From Murimonas intestini (GTDB taxonomy: Bacteria > Bacillota > Clostridia > Lachnospirales > Lachnospiraceae), in contig NZ_JANKBI010000013.1 in NCBI RefSeq assembly GCF_024622195.1, positions 118,207 to 182,206 of the forward strand: a stretch of DNA of 64,000 bases, given 5' to 3'. This document shows, in pieces, positions 34,129-42,891 of the stretch. How positions within the stretch are numbered: position 1 is the stretch's first letter; every line of letters begins with the position of its first letter. The translations under genes and the position numbers were made by a program. The notes under the pieces are model-generated. The model was not told where the DNA came from. It was given only the letters and a program-made list of their open reading frames with translations, and made no database searches.

Positions 34129-35703
34129 CTATTCTCCCGTACTGCGAAGATTACTTAGGTCAACGATTCCGATGCCATAGAGATTGATATTTTCCAGATC
34201 CTTGCGTGCCACTTCCAGATTGACCGTAGTATACAGCGCCACGGAAACATAGTGGTCCCTGAAATGCTGCTGCAGCTGGGCATAGGCTTCCTTACGCTCT
34301 GTTACGTCATAAGTCGTCAGTGCCCTCTGGCAGATTTCTGCATACTCTTCATTGCTGTATCCACATCCTCCAAAGACGTCAGAGAAACTATATGTATAAC
34401 CGTCTGTTGTCCTGACTGCTTCAGAATAATAGCCGCACTGCTGTGTCGAAATGTAAAGGTCATAATCACCCTCAGCCAAAGCTGCAAAATGTACCTGCGT
34501 CTCTGCCACTTCAATTTCCATTTCAATTCCGCCGACTCTAAGCTGTTCCTGTATCATGGACAGAACTGCTGTTACTGAATTATTGATCCTGGCCTTGACT
34601 GTCATTCCATCCTCATAGCCAGCCTCAGCAAGAAGCGCTTTTGCTTTCTCTACATCTACCTCTTTCGTCTCATTCTGCGCTATTCCATCCCACATTGGGC
34701 AAAGCGGTGAGATTGTGGTATCTACATACTTGCCCAATCCAGAGATCCCCACTTCTTTGATTGACTTGATATCAAGCAGCCAGTAAACAGCCTCCCTGAC
34801 TCTTTCATCCGCAAAAGGCCCTCCATTCCCACTGTTTAAGAAAAGAACTGAAGAATTTCCGCTTTCAAGAACCATTGCCTGCACACTTGGATCTGCATCA
34901 TATACAGAATAGTCAGACACTGCACAGTTTAAAGCAAGATCCGCATCCCCCGACTGTACTGACATGGCACGGGCCGATGTATCTGTTATGAATACAAATT
35001 TGTATCCGGCATAATACCCCATATTGTCCTTATCCCAGTAATCTTCATTTCTCTCCAGCATGATATACTGGCCTGGAACCCACTCTGTCATTCTGTACTT
35101 TCCTGTTCCTGCATTTTCCAGATACTGTACTGTAGCATCAGCGCCCCCTGCTGCCCCCAGCACTTCACTGTCTACAGCAAGGTATACATCAAAGCCCAAC
35201 AGCTCTGTTGCCTGTGCCCACGGTGTATGGAGCGCCAGAACCATATTGTAGTCATCTATGATCTCATTATTTTCCGGATCCCACATATAGTAAAAATCTG
35301 AACGTCCGCCCCTGATGCCCTGCTCAAACTGATACTGGACGTCTGCTGTCGTGAACTCTTTGCCGGACTGGAATTTTACGCCCTCGCGAAGGGTGATTGC
35401 TATATGTGTGTCATCTACATTCTCTACCTTTGTGACGAGTCCGTTATCTGTAGCCTCCATAGTGGTGACATCCTGGATCACAAGAGGTTCATAGATCAGT
35501 CTGAGGATCGCCGAGATGTGGTTTCCAAGGAAAGTTACATCCGGGACAAGCGTATTAGGCTCAGCCTCAATTGCCACTGTCAGGATCTCATCGCTGAGAC
35601 TCTCCCCCGATGTTCCCTCCTCCGCGCTGACACTCATTACTGCCAAGGACGCAGTCATAACTCCCGCCAGCAGCACCGCCAACAATTTTTTCATCTTTTT
35701 CAT
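34129..35703 (-). CDS. ABC transporter substrate-binding protein, Dpp/Opp type, non-lipoprotein signal
   Basis: A 524-residue SBP_bac_5 family protein. Its signal peptide (MKKMKKLLAVLLAGVM, then ASLAVMSVSA before EEG) has no cysteine. It therefore lacks a lipobox and would be cut by signal peptidase I, which is unusual for a Gram-positive binding protein. The mature part has the family segments YEPLVIQDVTT, LREGVKFQSGKEFTTADV, and YQLEN-like FLNSGNGGPFADERVREAV. AAGGAGG precedes the ATG. Though related to peptide and nickel binding proteins, such proteins also bind sugars and glycosides; the cluster suggests a glycoside ligand. Confidence 0.88.
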   Translation of the reverse strand: MKKMKKLLAVLLAGVMTASLAVMSVSAEEGTSGESLSDEILTVAIEAEPNTLVPDVTFLGNHISAILRLIYEPLVIQDVTTMEATDNGLVTKVENVDDTHIAITLREGVKFQSGKEFTTADVQYQFEQGIRGGRSDFYYMWDPENNEIIDDYNMVLALHTPWAQATELLGFDVYLAVDSEVLGAAGGADATVQYLENAGTGKYRMTEWVPGQYIMLERNEDYWDKDNMGYYAGYKFVFITDTSARAMSVQSGDADLALNCAVSDYSVYDADPSVQAMVLESGNSSVLFLNSGNGGPFADERVREAVYWLLDIKSIKEVGISGLGKYVDTTISPLCPMWDGIAQNETKEVDVEKAKALLAEAGYEDGMTVKARINNSVTAVLSMIQEQLRVGGIEMEIEVAETQVHFAALAEGDYDLYISTQQCGYYSEAVRTTDGYTYSFSDVFGGCGYSNEEYAEICQRALTTYDVTERKEAYAQLQQHFRDHYVSVALYTTVNLEVARKDLENINLYGIGIVDLSNLRSTGE

Positions 35704-35833
35704 TTCACTTCCTCCTTTTCTTAGAAATTAATATTTTGGAACATACGGCCTTCTCCGTGTGCCGCCTGTTCCGGTTTTATAAATAAGTTACTTTCAGCCA
35801 GGGCCTGTCCGTAACCTAATTATTGAATTCAGC

Positions 35834-35860
35834 GTAACTGTCCTGTGCCTGCACAGTTAC
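35834..35860. repeat. Hairpin at the end of the second ATPase gene
   Basis: GTAACTGT (35834-35841) and ACAGTTAC (35853-35860) form an 8-bp stem that includes the stop codon of the ATPase gene. It is intercistronic, ahead of the binding protein gene. Confidence 0.5.
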
Positions 35861-36807
35861 ACTTCCCCGGCCCTGTGGCATTTACAGAAGTGGCCGTTTC
35901 CCATATCCCGCAGTTTTGGTTCTGTCTGTCTGCAGATATCCTCGGCATGGGGGCATCTGGCAGCAAACCTGCAGCAGGGCTTTGGATTAACAGGACTGGT
36001 TATCTCCCCTTTCAGCAGGATCCTCTCCCGCCTGTTATGGATAGATGGAACAGGGATCGCCGAAAATAATGCCTTCGAATAGGGATGGAGCGGTCTTGCA
36101 AACAGTTCTTCAAATCCCGCCTTTTCCACTACCTGTCCCAGATACATAACCGCAATATCATCTGAGATATGCTTCACAACAGACATATCATGGGTGATAA
36201 ACATATATGTCAGATCCTTATCTTTCTGAAGATCCATAAGGAGGTTCAGGATCTGTGCCTGAATTGACACATCAAGGGCTGAGACCGGCTCATCGCAGAC
36301 TATGAATTCCGGGTCCAGGGACAATGCCCTGGCAATTCCGATTCTCTGCCTCCGCCCGCCGTCCAATTCATGAGGATAGGAATTGGACAGTCTTTTTGCC
36401 AGTCCCACCTCCTCCATCAGTCCAAATACCTTCTCCTCCAGATCCTTCTTTCCCTGTGCCAGCTTATATGTCTGGATTGGTTCCGCGATCAGCTGGTAAA
36501 CACTCATCCTGGGATCAAGAGAGGAATACGGGTCCTGAAAGATCATCTGCATTTTCATCCGCATCTTCCTGAATTCATGGTGCTGCATACCAGTGATCTC
36601 CTGGCCGTCAAACCAGATCTCACCGGCTGTGGCATCCTCCATACGGATCAGGGTCTTACCCAATGTAGACTTCCCGCACCCGGATTCCCCCACAATACCG
36701 ATGGTTTTTCCTTTTTCAATGTTCATAGTCACATCATCCACAGCGTGAAGCAGGCCGCGTGGCGTACTGTAGTACTTTTTTACATTTTTGATTTCTAACA
36801 ATGGCAC
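35857..36807 (-). CDS. Dpp/Opp-type ABC transporter ATP-binding protein (DppF/OppF-like)
   Basis: I place the start at GTG 36807, directly after the stop of the preceding gene and nine bases after GGGAGG; the longer frame from 36852 overlaps that gene and has no site. The 316-residue protein has Walker A GESGCGKST, signature DGGRRQR (in place of SGGQ), Walker B FIVCDEPVSALD and the C-terminal oligopeptide-transporter region with cysteines (PKPCCRFAARCPHAEDIC). One of two ATPase subunits. Confidence 0.9.
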   Translation of the reverse strand: MPLLEIKNVKKYYSTPRGLLHAVDDVTMNIEKGKTIGIVGESGCGKSTLGKTLIRMEDATAGEIWFDGQEITGMQHHEFRKMRMKMQMIFQDPYSSLDPRMSVYQLIAEPIQTYKLAQGKKDLEEKVFGLMEEVGLAKRLSNSYPHELDGGRRQRIGIARALSLDPEFIVCDEPVSALDVSIQAQILNLLMDLQKDKDLTYMFITHDMSVVKHISDDIAVMYLGQVVEKAGFEELFARPLHPYSKALFSAIPVPSIHNRRERILLKGEITSPVNPKPCCRFAARCPHAEDICRQTEPKLRDMGNGHFCKCHRAGEV

Positions 36808-36808
36808 C

Positions 36809-37861
36809 TTACTCCACCTCCCCTCTTCCCGCTGCCGCGCTGCATGCTGCAAAATGCCCCCTGTTTATTTCCCTGAGCACGGGAGCGCCGTCTTTACAAG
36901 CGTCGCACCTTACACTGCATCTGTCATAAAAACTGCAGTAGCTGGGCAGATCCATTGGATTTGGCATGAGTCCTTTTATGGGTTTTAACCGCAGAGAATT
37001 GTCATACATATCCGGCATGGAATCAAACAGGCCCACAGTATAGGGGTGTACCCTGTTGTCAAAAATATCTTCCAGAGTCCCCTCTTCCACCTTCTCCCCT
37101 GCGTAAATGACCATGCACCTGTCACAAATTTCCGCAACCACTCCAAAATCATGGGTAATGAGCATAATGGCTGTACCAAACTTTTTCTGCAGGTCTCTGA
37201 GCATTTCCAATATCTGTGCCTGTATGGTAACATCGAGAGCCGTTGTCGGCTCATCCGCAATGATCAGGTTTGGGTGGCAGGCTAATGCGATAGCAATAAC
37301 AACTCGCTGCTTCATGCCTCCTGAAAACTGGTGGGGATACTCCTTATATCTGTCTGCTGGAATGCCTACCAGCTCCAGCATCTCTCCTGCCCTCTCTCTT
37401 GCCTGTGCTTCAGATACATTTTCATGGATCTTGATCACCTCTGCAATCTGATCCCCCACATAGAGAACCGGGTTTAACGCTGTCATAGGATCCTGGAACA
37501 TCATAGATATTTTTTTGCCCCTGATCTCCCTGTAAATCCTCTCCAGACGACGCTCATCCGCACTGCGGGCCCTCTTTTGGGCAAAGTCGAAGAATCCCTT
37601 TGATTCCGGCTTATCTGACAGCATTTCCTGCCCTTCTATCTGGATGCTGCCGCTGATCACATGAGCCGGAGGCTTTGGCAGAAGCCCCATGATACTGCGG
37701 GCAATCGTTGTCTTGCCTGCACCTGTTTCACCTACGACCCCCAGGATTTCTCCGGGTGCAATGTGAAAGGAAATATCATTTACCGCCTCCACGATTCCCT
37801 CATCCGTCTCATAATGTACGGTCAGATTTTTTACTTCTAATAACTTGCTATTTTCCGCCAT
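36809..37861 (-). CDS. Dpp/Opp-type ABC transporter ATP-binding protein (DppD/OppD-like)
   Basis: A 350-residue ATPase with Walker A GETGAGKTT, signature FSGGMKQR, Walker B LIIADEPTTALD and the C-terminal oligo_HPY extension with a cysteine cluster (YCSFYDRCSVRCDACKDG). That arrangement in this family includes an iron-sulfur cluster in some members. A 24-residue insertion near 75-95 is typical of clostridial OppD. It pairs with the following ATPase. Confidence 0.92.
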   Translation of the reverse strand: MAENSKLLEVKNLTVHYETDEGIVEAVNDISFHIAPGEILGVVGETGAGKTTIARSIMGLLPKPPAHVISGSIQIEGQEMLSDKPESKGFFDFAQKRARSADERRLERIYREIRGKKISMMFQDPMTALNPVLYVGDQIAEVIKIHENVSEAQARERAGEMLELVGIPADRYKEYPHQFSGGMKQRVVIAIALACHPNLIIADEPTTALDVTIQAQILEMLRDLQKKFGTAIMLITHDFGVVAEICDRCMVIYAGEKVEEGTLEDIFDNRVHPYTVGLFDSMPDMYDNSLRLKPIKGLMPNPMDLPSYCSFYDRCSVRCDACKDGAPVLREINRGHFAACSAAAGRGEVE

Positions 37862-37879
37862 CTTAAAATCCTCCCTACA

Positions 37880-38788
37880 TTATTTCAGCCTTGGATCAAG
37901 CGCATCTCTCAATCCATTTCCAAAAAGATAAAAAGCCACAACAGTGATTGCGATCATCAGACCCGGAAAGTAAACCATATGAGGCGCCACCGCCATATAC
38001 TGCTTGCCTTCCGCAAGAATCGCACCCCACTCCGGAGTCGGAGCCACAAGCCCTACACCCAGATAGCTCAGGGAGGAGATGGTCAGAATACTTGTGGCGA
38101 CAACCCCCACCGCATTAATAACAATGATTCCAACCGCATTTGGCACAAGATGCCGGATCATGATCTGAAAATCGGACACCCCGATTGATTTAGAAGAATT
38201 TACATACTCATTATTCCGTACCATAAATACAGCTGCCCGGACATTCTTTGTCATTCCCTGTATCGTTCCTGCAGTGATAGCCACCACCAGCTGCCACATT
38301 CCGTTTCCTAGTATGGCTACCAGGGCAATACAGAGCAGGATACTGGGAATCGCCTGTATAATATCAATGATCCTCATAATAATATTGTCTGTTCTCCCGC
38401 CAAAGTAAGCCGCTACCAGCCCCAGGCCGCCCCCGATGACCAGCCCCAGCAGAGTGCAGATAAGGCCGATCGGCAGAGAATACCTTGTCCCGTATACACA
38501 TCTGCTGAAAATATCCCTGCCCAGATGGTCTGTGCCAAACAGATGCTGCAGGGAGGGTCCAAGCCGGACCTCTGTGTAGCTCTGTTCCTGATATCCATAA
38601 GGTGCTATCAGCGGCGCAAAGATTGCAATAATAATCAGGAATAGTATAATGATCATACCAGCCATTGCCGTCTTATTCTTCCGCAGCCTTTTTAAGCCTT
38701 CCTGCATAGGCGTATTGCCTGTCTCTTTATGCCGGCCTTTCGTCTTTTTATTAAGCTTTACCATAGCCGGAGTCGTAATTTTTGACAT
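37880..38788 (-). CDS. Dpp/Opp-type ABC transporter permease (DppC/OppC-like)
   Basis: A 302-residue permease with a basic, polar N-terminus (about 40 residues), the segment FGTDHLGRDIFSRCVYGTRY that defines DppC/OppC proteins, and about six membrane segments. It forms the channel with the upstream permease, whose stop is 1 bp before its start codon. Confidence 0.92.
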   Translation of the reverse strand: MSKITTPAMVKLNKKTKGRHKETGNTPMQEGLKRLRKNKTAMAGMIIILFLIIIAIFAPLIAPYGYQEQSYTEVRLGPSLQHLFGTDHLGRDIFSRCVYGTRYSLPIGLICTLLGLVIGGGLGLVAAYFGGRTDNIIMRIIDIIQAIPSILLCIALVAILGNGMWQLVVAITAGTIQGMTKNVRAAVFMVRNNEYVNSSKSIGVSDFQIMIRHLVPNAVGIIVINAVGVVATSILTISSLSYLGVGLVAPTPEWGAILAEGKQYMAVAPHMVYFPGLMIAITVVAFYLFGNGLRDALDPRLK

Positions 38789-38789
38789 C

Positions 38790-39749
38790 TTACACCGCCT
38801 CCTTTACCCGCTTTTTAGACGATTTCATAAATGTTGTCTTCAGCCTCGGGTCTACAACTGTATAAAGCACATCCACGATAATGTTGATAATGCAGCAGAG
38901 CAAAGCAATCACAATAATACCGCCCTGCAGCGCCGGGTAATTTCTGGCGCTCACTGCATCTGATATGTATTTCCCCACGCCGGGAACTGCAAATATCTGC
39001 TCCACAATAAGAGATCCGCCCAGCAGGCTGCCCAGGGCACTTCCTATACTGGCTATTACCGGGATGAGAGTATTTCTGAATGCATGTTTAAAAATCACAG
39101 TACCTTCCTTCTGCCCCTTTGCCCGGGCAGTCATGATATAATCCTGCCTGATGACCTCCAGCATATTTGTTCTGGCCGCACGGGCTGTATGTGCTATGGA
39201 GCCCACAAGTATAGCAGAAATAGGAAGTATCCAGCTTATAAGTGAACCGTTGTACATAGAAGGCAGCCAACCCAGGTTAATGGCAAACCACTGTATCAGC
39301 ATCAGGGCCAGCCAGAAGTTGGGCACCGAAGCGCCAAACATGGTAAAGACCACGATTATGTTATCCACAGCGGAGTTTTGCTTCACTGCCGCCCAGATCC
39401 CCAGTGGTGTGGCTATGATCTGTGCAATAAACAAGGCCCATACTGCAAGGATGATCGTATTAGGCAGACGTTCCGCAACTTCACTGAGCACGGGCTGCTT
39501 TGTCTTATAAGAGGTCCCCAGATCCCCGTGCAGGACACCAACTACATATTTACCAAACTGGACAATGATCGGGTCATTCAGCCCCAGCTCTTCACGCAGG
39601 TTTTCTTTTGACTCTTCTGTCGCAGTCAGAGGAAGCAGTTCCAGAACCGGATCGCCAGGTGTGACGGCTTTCATTATAAATACCATCACGATAATTCCAA
39701 ACATGACAGGAATAATGTACAGGATCCGCTTTATAATGTACTTTACCAT
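38790..39749 (-). CDS. Dpp/Opp-type ABC transporter permease (DppB/OppB-like)
   Basis: A 319-residue permease that starts MVKYIIKRILYIIPVMFGI, the classical DppB/OppB entry, with the periplasmic PGDPVLELLP region, GDLGTSYKTKQPV, and the ATPase-docking segment YIMTARAKGQKEG. Six membrane segments. It lies 15 bp after the oxidoreductase gene, first of the five transporter genes. Confidence 0.92.
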   Translation of the reverse strand: MVKYIIKRILYIIPVMFGIIVMVFIMKAVTPGDPVLELLPLTATEESKENLREELGLNDPIIVQFGKYVVGVLHGDLGTSYKTKQPVLSEVAERLPNTIILAVWALFIAQIIATPLGIWAAVKQNSAVDNIIVVFTMFGASVPNFWLALMLIQWFAINLGWLPSMYNGSLISWILPISAILVGSIAHTARAARTNMLEVIRQDYIMTARAKGQKEGTVIFKHAFRNTLIPVIASIGSALGSLLGGSLIVEQIFAVPGVGKYISDAVSARNYPALQGGIIVIALLCCIINIIVDVLYTVVDPRLKTTFMKSSKKRVKEAV

Positions 39750-39764
39750 TGTATTCCTCCCTAT

Positions 39765-40814
39765 TTATTCGAATGAAATTGCCTCTCCGGTCTCTGCAGA
39801 TTTCCAGGCAGCCGCCATAACAGACAGTACCCTTTTCACTTCAGATATCTTTACCAGCTGTTCGGCCTCACCATTCAGGACATCCCTGAAATTCCTGTAA
39901 AAATCCAGCACATCCGTTTGAATGGCAGGCAGTTCCTCCTCCACAATACCGCCTGGCGGCAGAGGTGCAAACTGCCTGGTGGGACCTGCCTCTGTCTCCG
40001 CGATCTGCGGCGGCAGCTTCTCAAGTACCTTCCCGGTCCTGTAAATCCTGCCATCCTGCCTGCCCAAGCTCTGAACAACCATCGTCCCTTTATCCCCCGC
40101 GGCCAGCCATCTTGGCTGATACTTCAATATATAAGTACCCAGTTCGATCTGGCAGGTGATCCCGTTATCCATTTTCATAATAATCTTAAAGTAATCATCT
40201 ACTTCTTCATGCAGGATATTCTTGATGTCCGCATACACAGATTTAACTTTTGCATCCGGCATCATAAAAAGTATCTGGTCAATTAAATGCACTCCCCAGT
40301 CATACATCATTCCTCCGCCGAATTTCTTGTACAGATGCCACTCATGTACATAGCCGTTTCCTGAATGAAGAGTTGACTCAATTGTAAAAATATTGCCAAG
40401 CAGCTTGTTATCGAAAGCATATTTCACTGTCAGCATATCCTTATCCCACCTGCGGTTCTGGTGAACTGTAAAGTGAACACCGGCTTCCTTACAGGCAGCT
40501 TCCATCTCTTCCACTTCCGCCACATTAAGTGCGCAGGGCTTTTCGCTGATCACATGTTTACCTGCCTTTGCAGCTTTAATGCCAATCTCCTTGTGCAGAT
40601 AATTTGGGACAGTTAAAATAACCGTATTCACGCTCTCATCTGCAAGAAGTTCTTCTGCGGAATGATATCCCGTGATTCCCTGATCCTCTGCTTCCTTTAC
40701 TCTTTCCGGTAAAATATCCGCAGCAGCAACTACCTTTACTCCCCCCTCAGGAGCAATTGACGCGTGATATTTCCCCATACCTCCAAATCCTATAATCCCC
40801 AACCGGATATCCAT
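39765..40814 (-). CDS. Gfo/Idh/MocA oxidoreductase, second copy in the cluster
   Basis: ATG 40814 follows AAGGAGAG and is preferred to the upstream start at 40832. The 349-residue protein has the Rossmann motif GIIGFGGMG (6-14), catalytic-site EKP at 91-93 (Lys92) and the substrate-side DWGVHLIDQ. It belongs to the standard-size family, unlike the larger copy at 32737. As first gene after the promoter it may oxidise the incoming glycoside at C3 or reduce the released keto-sugar, with the other copy doing the opposite step. Confidence 0.88.
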   Translation of the reverse strand: MDIRLGIIGFGGMGKYHASIAPEGGVKVVAAADILPERVKEAEDQGITGYHSAEELLADESVNTVILTVPNYLHKEIGIKAAKAGKHVISEKPCALNVAEVEEMEAACKEAGVHFTVHQNRRWDKDMLTVKYAFDNKLLGNIFTIESTLHSGNGYVHEWHLYKKFGGGMMYDWGVHLIDQILFMMPDAKVKSVYADIKNILHEEVDDYFKIIMKMDNGITCQIELGTYILKYQPRWLAAGDKGTMVVQSLGRQDGRIYRTGKVLEKLPPQIAETEAGPTRQFAPLPPGGIVEEELPAIQTDVLDFYRNFRDVLNGEAEQLVKISEVKRVLSVMAAAWKSAETGEAISFE

Positions 40815-40851
40815 AGACGCCTCTCCTTTCATTTGTTCCTTTCATTTTCTT

Positions 40852-40863
40852 TGAAATATTTCA
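40852..40863. promoter_or_regulatory. Palindromic operator candidate for the catabolic operon
   Basis: TGAAATATTTCA is a perfect 12-bp palindrome just downstream of the predicted start site (about 40884 on the minus strand). It shares the TGAAA/TTTCA half-sites of the 41007 palindrome, so both may bind the LacI regulator. Confidence 0.55.
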
Positions 40864-40889
40864 TCGTTAATGAAACTTTTTATACCCTC

Positions 40890-40918
40890 ATTATGGTTAC
40901 ATTTGTGTGTTTTGTCAA
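40890..40918 (-). promoter_or_regulatory. Strong sigmaA promoter of the ten-gene catabolic operon
   Basis: On the minus strand a perfect TTGACA (40918-40913) is followed after 17 bp by CATAAT (40895-40890). The leader to ATG 40814 would be about 70 nt. No comparable promoter and no convincing minus-strand terminator was seen until 30228, so this could read all genes down to 30295. Confidence 0.8.
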
Positions 40919-41006
40919 TAGTTTATTGAAAAAAACTGCTTTTTTGTGAAATTCGACAGTTTGCGCTTGCATTTTTTATTAATATTTCACATTTATTATT
41001 TCATAA

Positions 41007-41021
41007 ATGAAAACTTTTCAT
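41007..41021. promoter_or_regulatory. LacI-type operator candidate
   Basis: ATGAAAACTTTTCAT is a 7-1-7 palindrome of the size and symmetry used by LacI-family regulators. It sits 7 bp before the -35 box of the lacI-type gene and between the two divergent promoters. Confidence 0.65.
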
Positions 41022-41028
41022 TTTCTTC

Positions 41029-41057
41029 TTGTTTTCTTTTTCATTCAGGATTATAAT
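41029..41057 (+). promoter_or_regulatory. SigmaA promoter of the second lacI-type gene
   Basis: TTGTTT at 41029-41034, 17 bp, TATAAT at 41052-41057. The leader to ATG 41105 is about 41 nt and holds AAGGAG. Confidence 0.75.
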
Positions 41058-41104
41058 AAATATGACACAAAACGAACAACCATCTATAAGGAGCCTGTCG
41101 CAAT

Positions 41105-42145
41105 ATGAACGTAAAGAATAAAAAGGCAACGGTTGCAAAGATTGCGGAAGCTTCCGGCACTTCCTCGGCTACCGTTTCACGGGTTTTAAACCATCCATCA
41201 ATGGTAAATGAAAAAACCCTGAAAAAAATACATGCTGCAATGAAAGAACTGAACTATCCGCGGAGGGAACCGGCTGCTAAGGATAACGCATCCGGAAATC
41301 TCATACTGGTGATCACGTCAGACCCTGCCAATATGTTTTACAGCGACATTGAAAAGGGGATACGGACTTCTGCGGCTTTTCATAAAAGCCATGTTATGTT
41401 CTGCCACGATCCTATTGATGATTCAACAATGCATTATATTTCTGAACAGATAAAGAGAGGGATGGTCCAGGGTCTGATCTTCTGCACCCCTACAAAACCG
41501 GAGTATCTTGAACTGCTCTCTGCGTCTACTCCCATAGTACAATGCACAGAATTTATATCACCGGATTATTCCTATGTGGGGATCAATAATTATGAGGCTG
41601 CCAGAGCTGTATTAAACCATATTTATTTTCTTGGATACAGAAAAATATTATTTGTAAACGGGCCATTAGAATATCGTTATGCCAGAGAACGGCAGGACGC
41701 TTTTGTCCAATTTGCCAAAGAAGTGAATATACCTTATGAATCACCTTATATTGTCAACATTCCCAGGATCGATTATGACATGGCTTATGTCACTCTCACA
41801 CAGCTGTTAATGTCCGAAAACAGACCGGATGCAATTTTTGCAACCTCAGATATTTTTGCCATTGCCGCTTCAAAAGCTGCTGCCCATTTTCACATTAAAG
41901 TGCCTGACGAGCTGGCCATCGTAGGGTTTGATAATATCAGCCTGCTTTCCGCAATCGCAACGCCCACGATCACATCGCTAAGCCAGCCGCGGTTTCAAAT
42001 GGGCTATACTGCTGCAGACATTCTTTTTGAAGCAATGCATTCAAAAGAACCGGACAGCAAGCCAAAACATATCCTGCTGGGTACGGAGCTTATTATCCGG
42101 GAATCATCAACACTTACAGCTTTACAGCAAAGGAGTCTATTATGA
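41105..42145 (+). CDS. LacI-family transcriptional regulator (copy 2)
   Basis: The 346-residue protein has a LacI helix-turn-helix and hinge (ATVAKIAEASGTSSATVSRV) and an effector-binding core with YVGINNYEAARAVLNHI, IDYDMAYVT, SDIFAIAAS and IVGFDNISLL. It is divergent from the catabolic operon and overlaps the acetyltransferase gene by four bases. Position and the palindromes between the promoters make it the likely regulator of that operon. It is clearly paralogous to the regulator at 25709. Confidence 0.92.
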   Translation: MNVKNKKATVAKIAEASGTSSATVSRVLNHPSMVNEKTLKKIHAAMKELNYPRREPAAKDNASGNLILVITSDPANMFYSDIEKGIRTSAAFHKSHVMFCHDPIDDSTMHYISEQIKRGMVQGLIFCTPTKPEYLELLSASTPIVQCTEFISPDYSYVGINNYEAARAVLNHIYFLGYRKILFVNGPLEYRYARERQDAFVQFAKEVNIPYESPYIVNIPRIDYDMAYVTLTQLLMSENRPDAIFATSDIFAIAASKAAAHFHIKVPDELAIVGFDNISLLSAIATPTITSLSQPRFQMGYTAADILFEAMHSKEPDSKPKHILLGTELIIRESSTLTALQQRSLL

Positions 42146-42792
42146 ATGAAGAAGAAAAAGCATTGAGCGGAATCCTTTTCTCGCCCGCTGACCCTGCTTT
42201 AGTAGAAATGAAATTAAAAGCCCATAATTTAAATACTGCTTATAACAGCACCTACGAAGATGAGACAATAAAACGCACCAGGATCCTGGATGCACTGTTC
42301 AAAACAAGAGGAACAAACTGCCGTATCCAGGGCCCTGTCTATTTTCATTACGGAAAACACACTACCATTGGCTGTAACTTTTTTGCCAATTTTAACTTTA
42401 CAGTCCAGGATGACGCAGCTGTCACCATTGGCGACAACTGTAATTTTGGTCCAAATGTTACAATTGTTACCCCGATCCACCCCATGCTCCCAAACGAGCG
42501 CCGCATGATGGCGGATAAAAACGGCAGTCCAAAGCATCTATGCTATGCACTGCCTGTCACTATCGGAAATGACTGCTGGCTAGGGGCAGGGGTGACTGTC
42601 TGCTCCGGCGTAACTATAGGAGATAATTGTGTCATTGGAGCCGGAAGCGTGGTCGTCAAAGATATCCCCCCTGATTCTTTTGCTGCCGGCAATCCCTGCA
42701 AAGTCATCAGGAAACTTACAGAGCGTGACAGCATGAAATACAGACCTGAAATCTTAGCTGATAACCAGGTTCCGGATGACGGGACATGTTAA
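42142..42792 (+). CDS. Sugar O-acetyltransferase (maltose/galactoside type)
   Basis: A 216-residue left-handed beta-helix acetyltransferase: N-terminal helical Mac domain (about 1-60), hexapeptide repeats from about 65 to 190 (for example VTIGDNCNFGPNVTI and VTIGNDCWLGAGVTV), and a His in the TPIHP segment that corresponds to the catalytic His of the family. It transfers acetyl from acetyl-CoA to a sugar 6-hydroxyl, often seen as detoxifying non-metabolised sugars. The start codon overlaps the lacI stop (ATGA), so the two are co-expressed. Confidence 0.9.
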   Translation: MNEEEKALSGILFSPADPALVEMKLKAHNLNTAYNSTYEDETIKRTRILDALFKTRGTNCRIQGPVYFHYGKHTTIGCNFFANFNFTVQDDAAVTIGDNCNFGPNVTIVTPIHPMLPNERRMMADKNGSPKHLCYALPVTIGNDCWLGAGVTVCSGVTIGDNCVIGAGSVVVKDIPPDSFAAGNPCKVIRKLTERDSMKYRPEILADNQVPDDGTC

Positions 42793-42819
42793 ACGCCTGT
42801 TACCTTTTTACAAAAAATA

Positions 42820-42851
42820 TGCCAAGCCACATGTTTTAGTTCGTGGCTTAG
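42820..42851. terminator. Bidirectional terminator between convergent genes
   Basis: AAGCCAC (42824-42830) and GTGGCTT (42843-42849), with flanking GC pairs, form a stem. An A-run upstream reads as TTTTTTG on the minus strand and CTATTTTC follows on the plus strand. It lies between the acetyltransferase and surface protein genes. Confidence 0.7.
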
Positions 42852-42891
42852 CACTATTTTCAAGTTTTATATTCTTAACACCGGAACCGCT

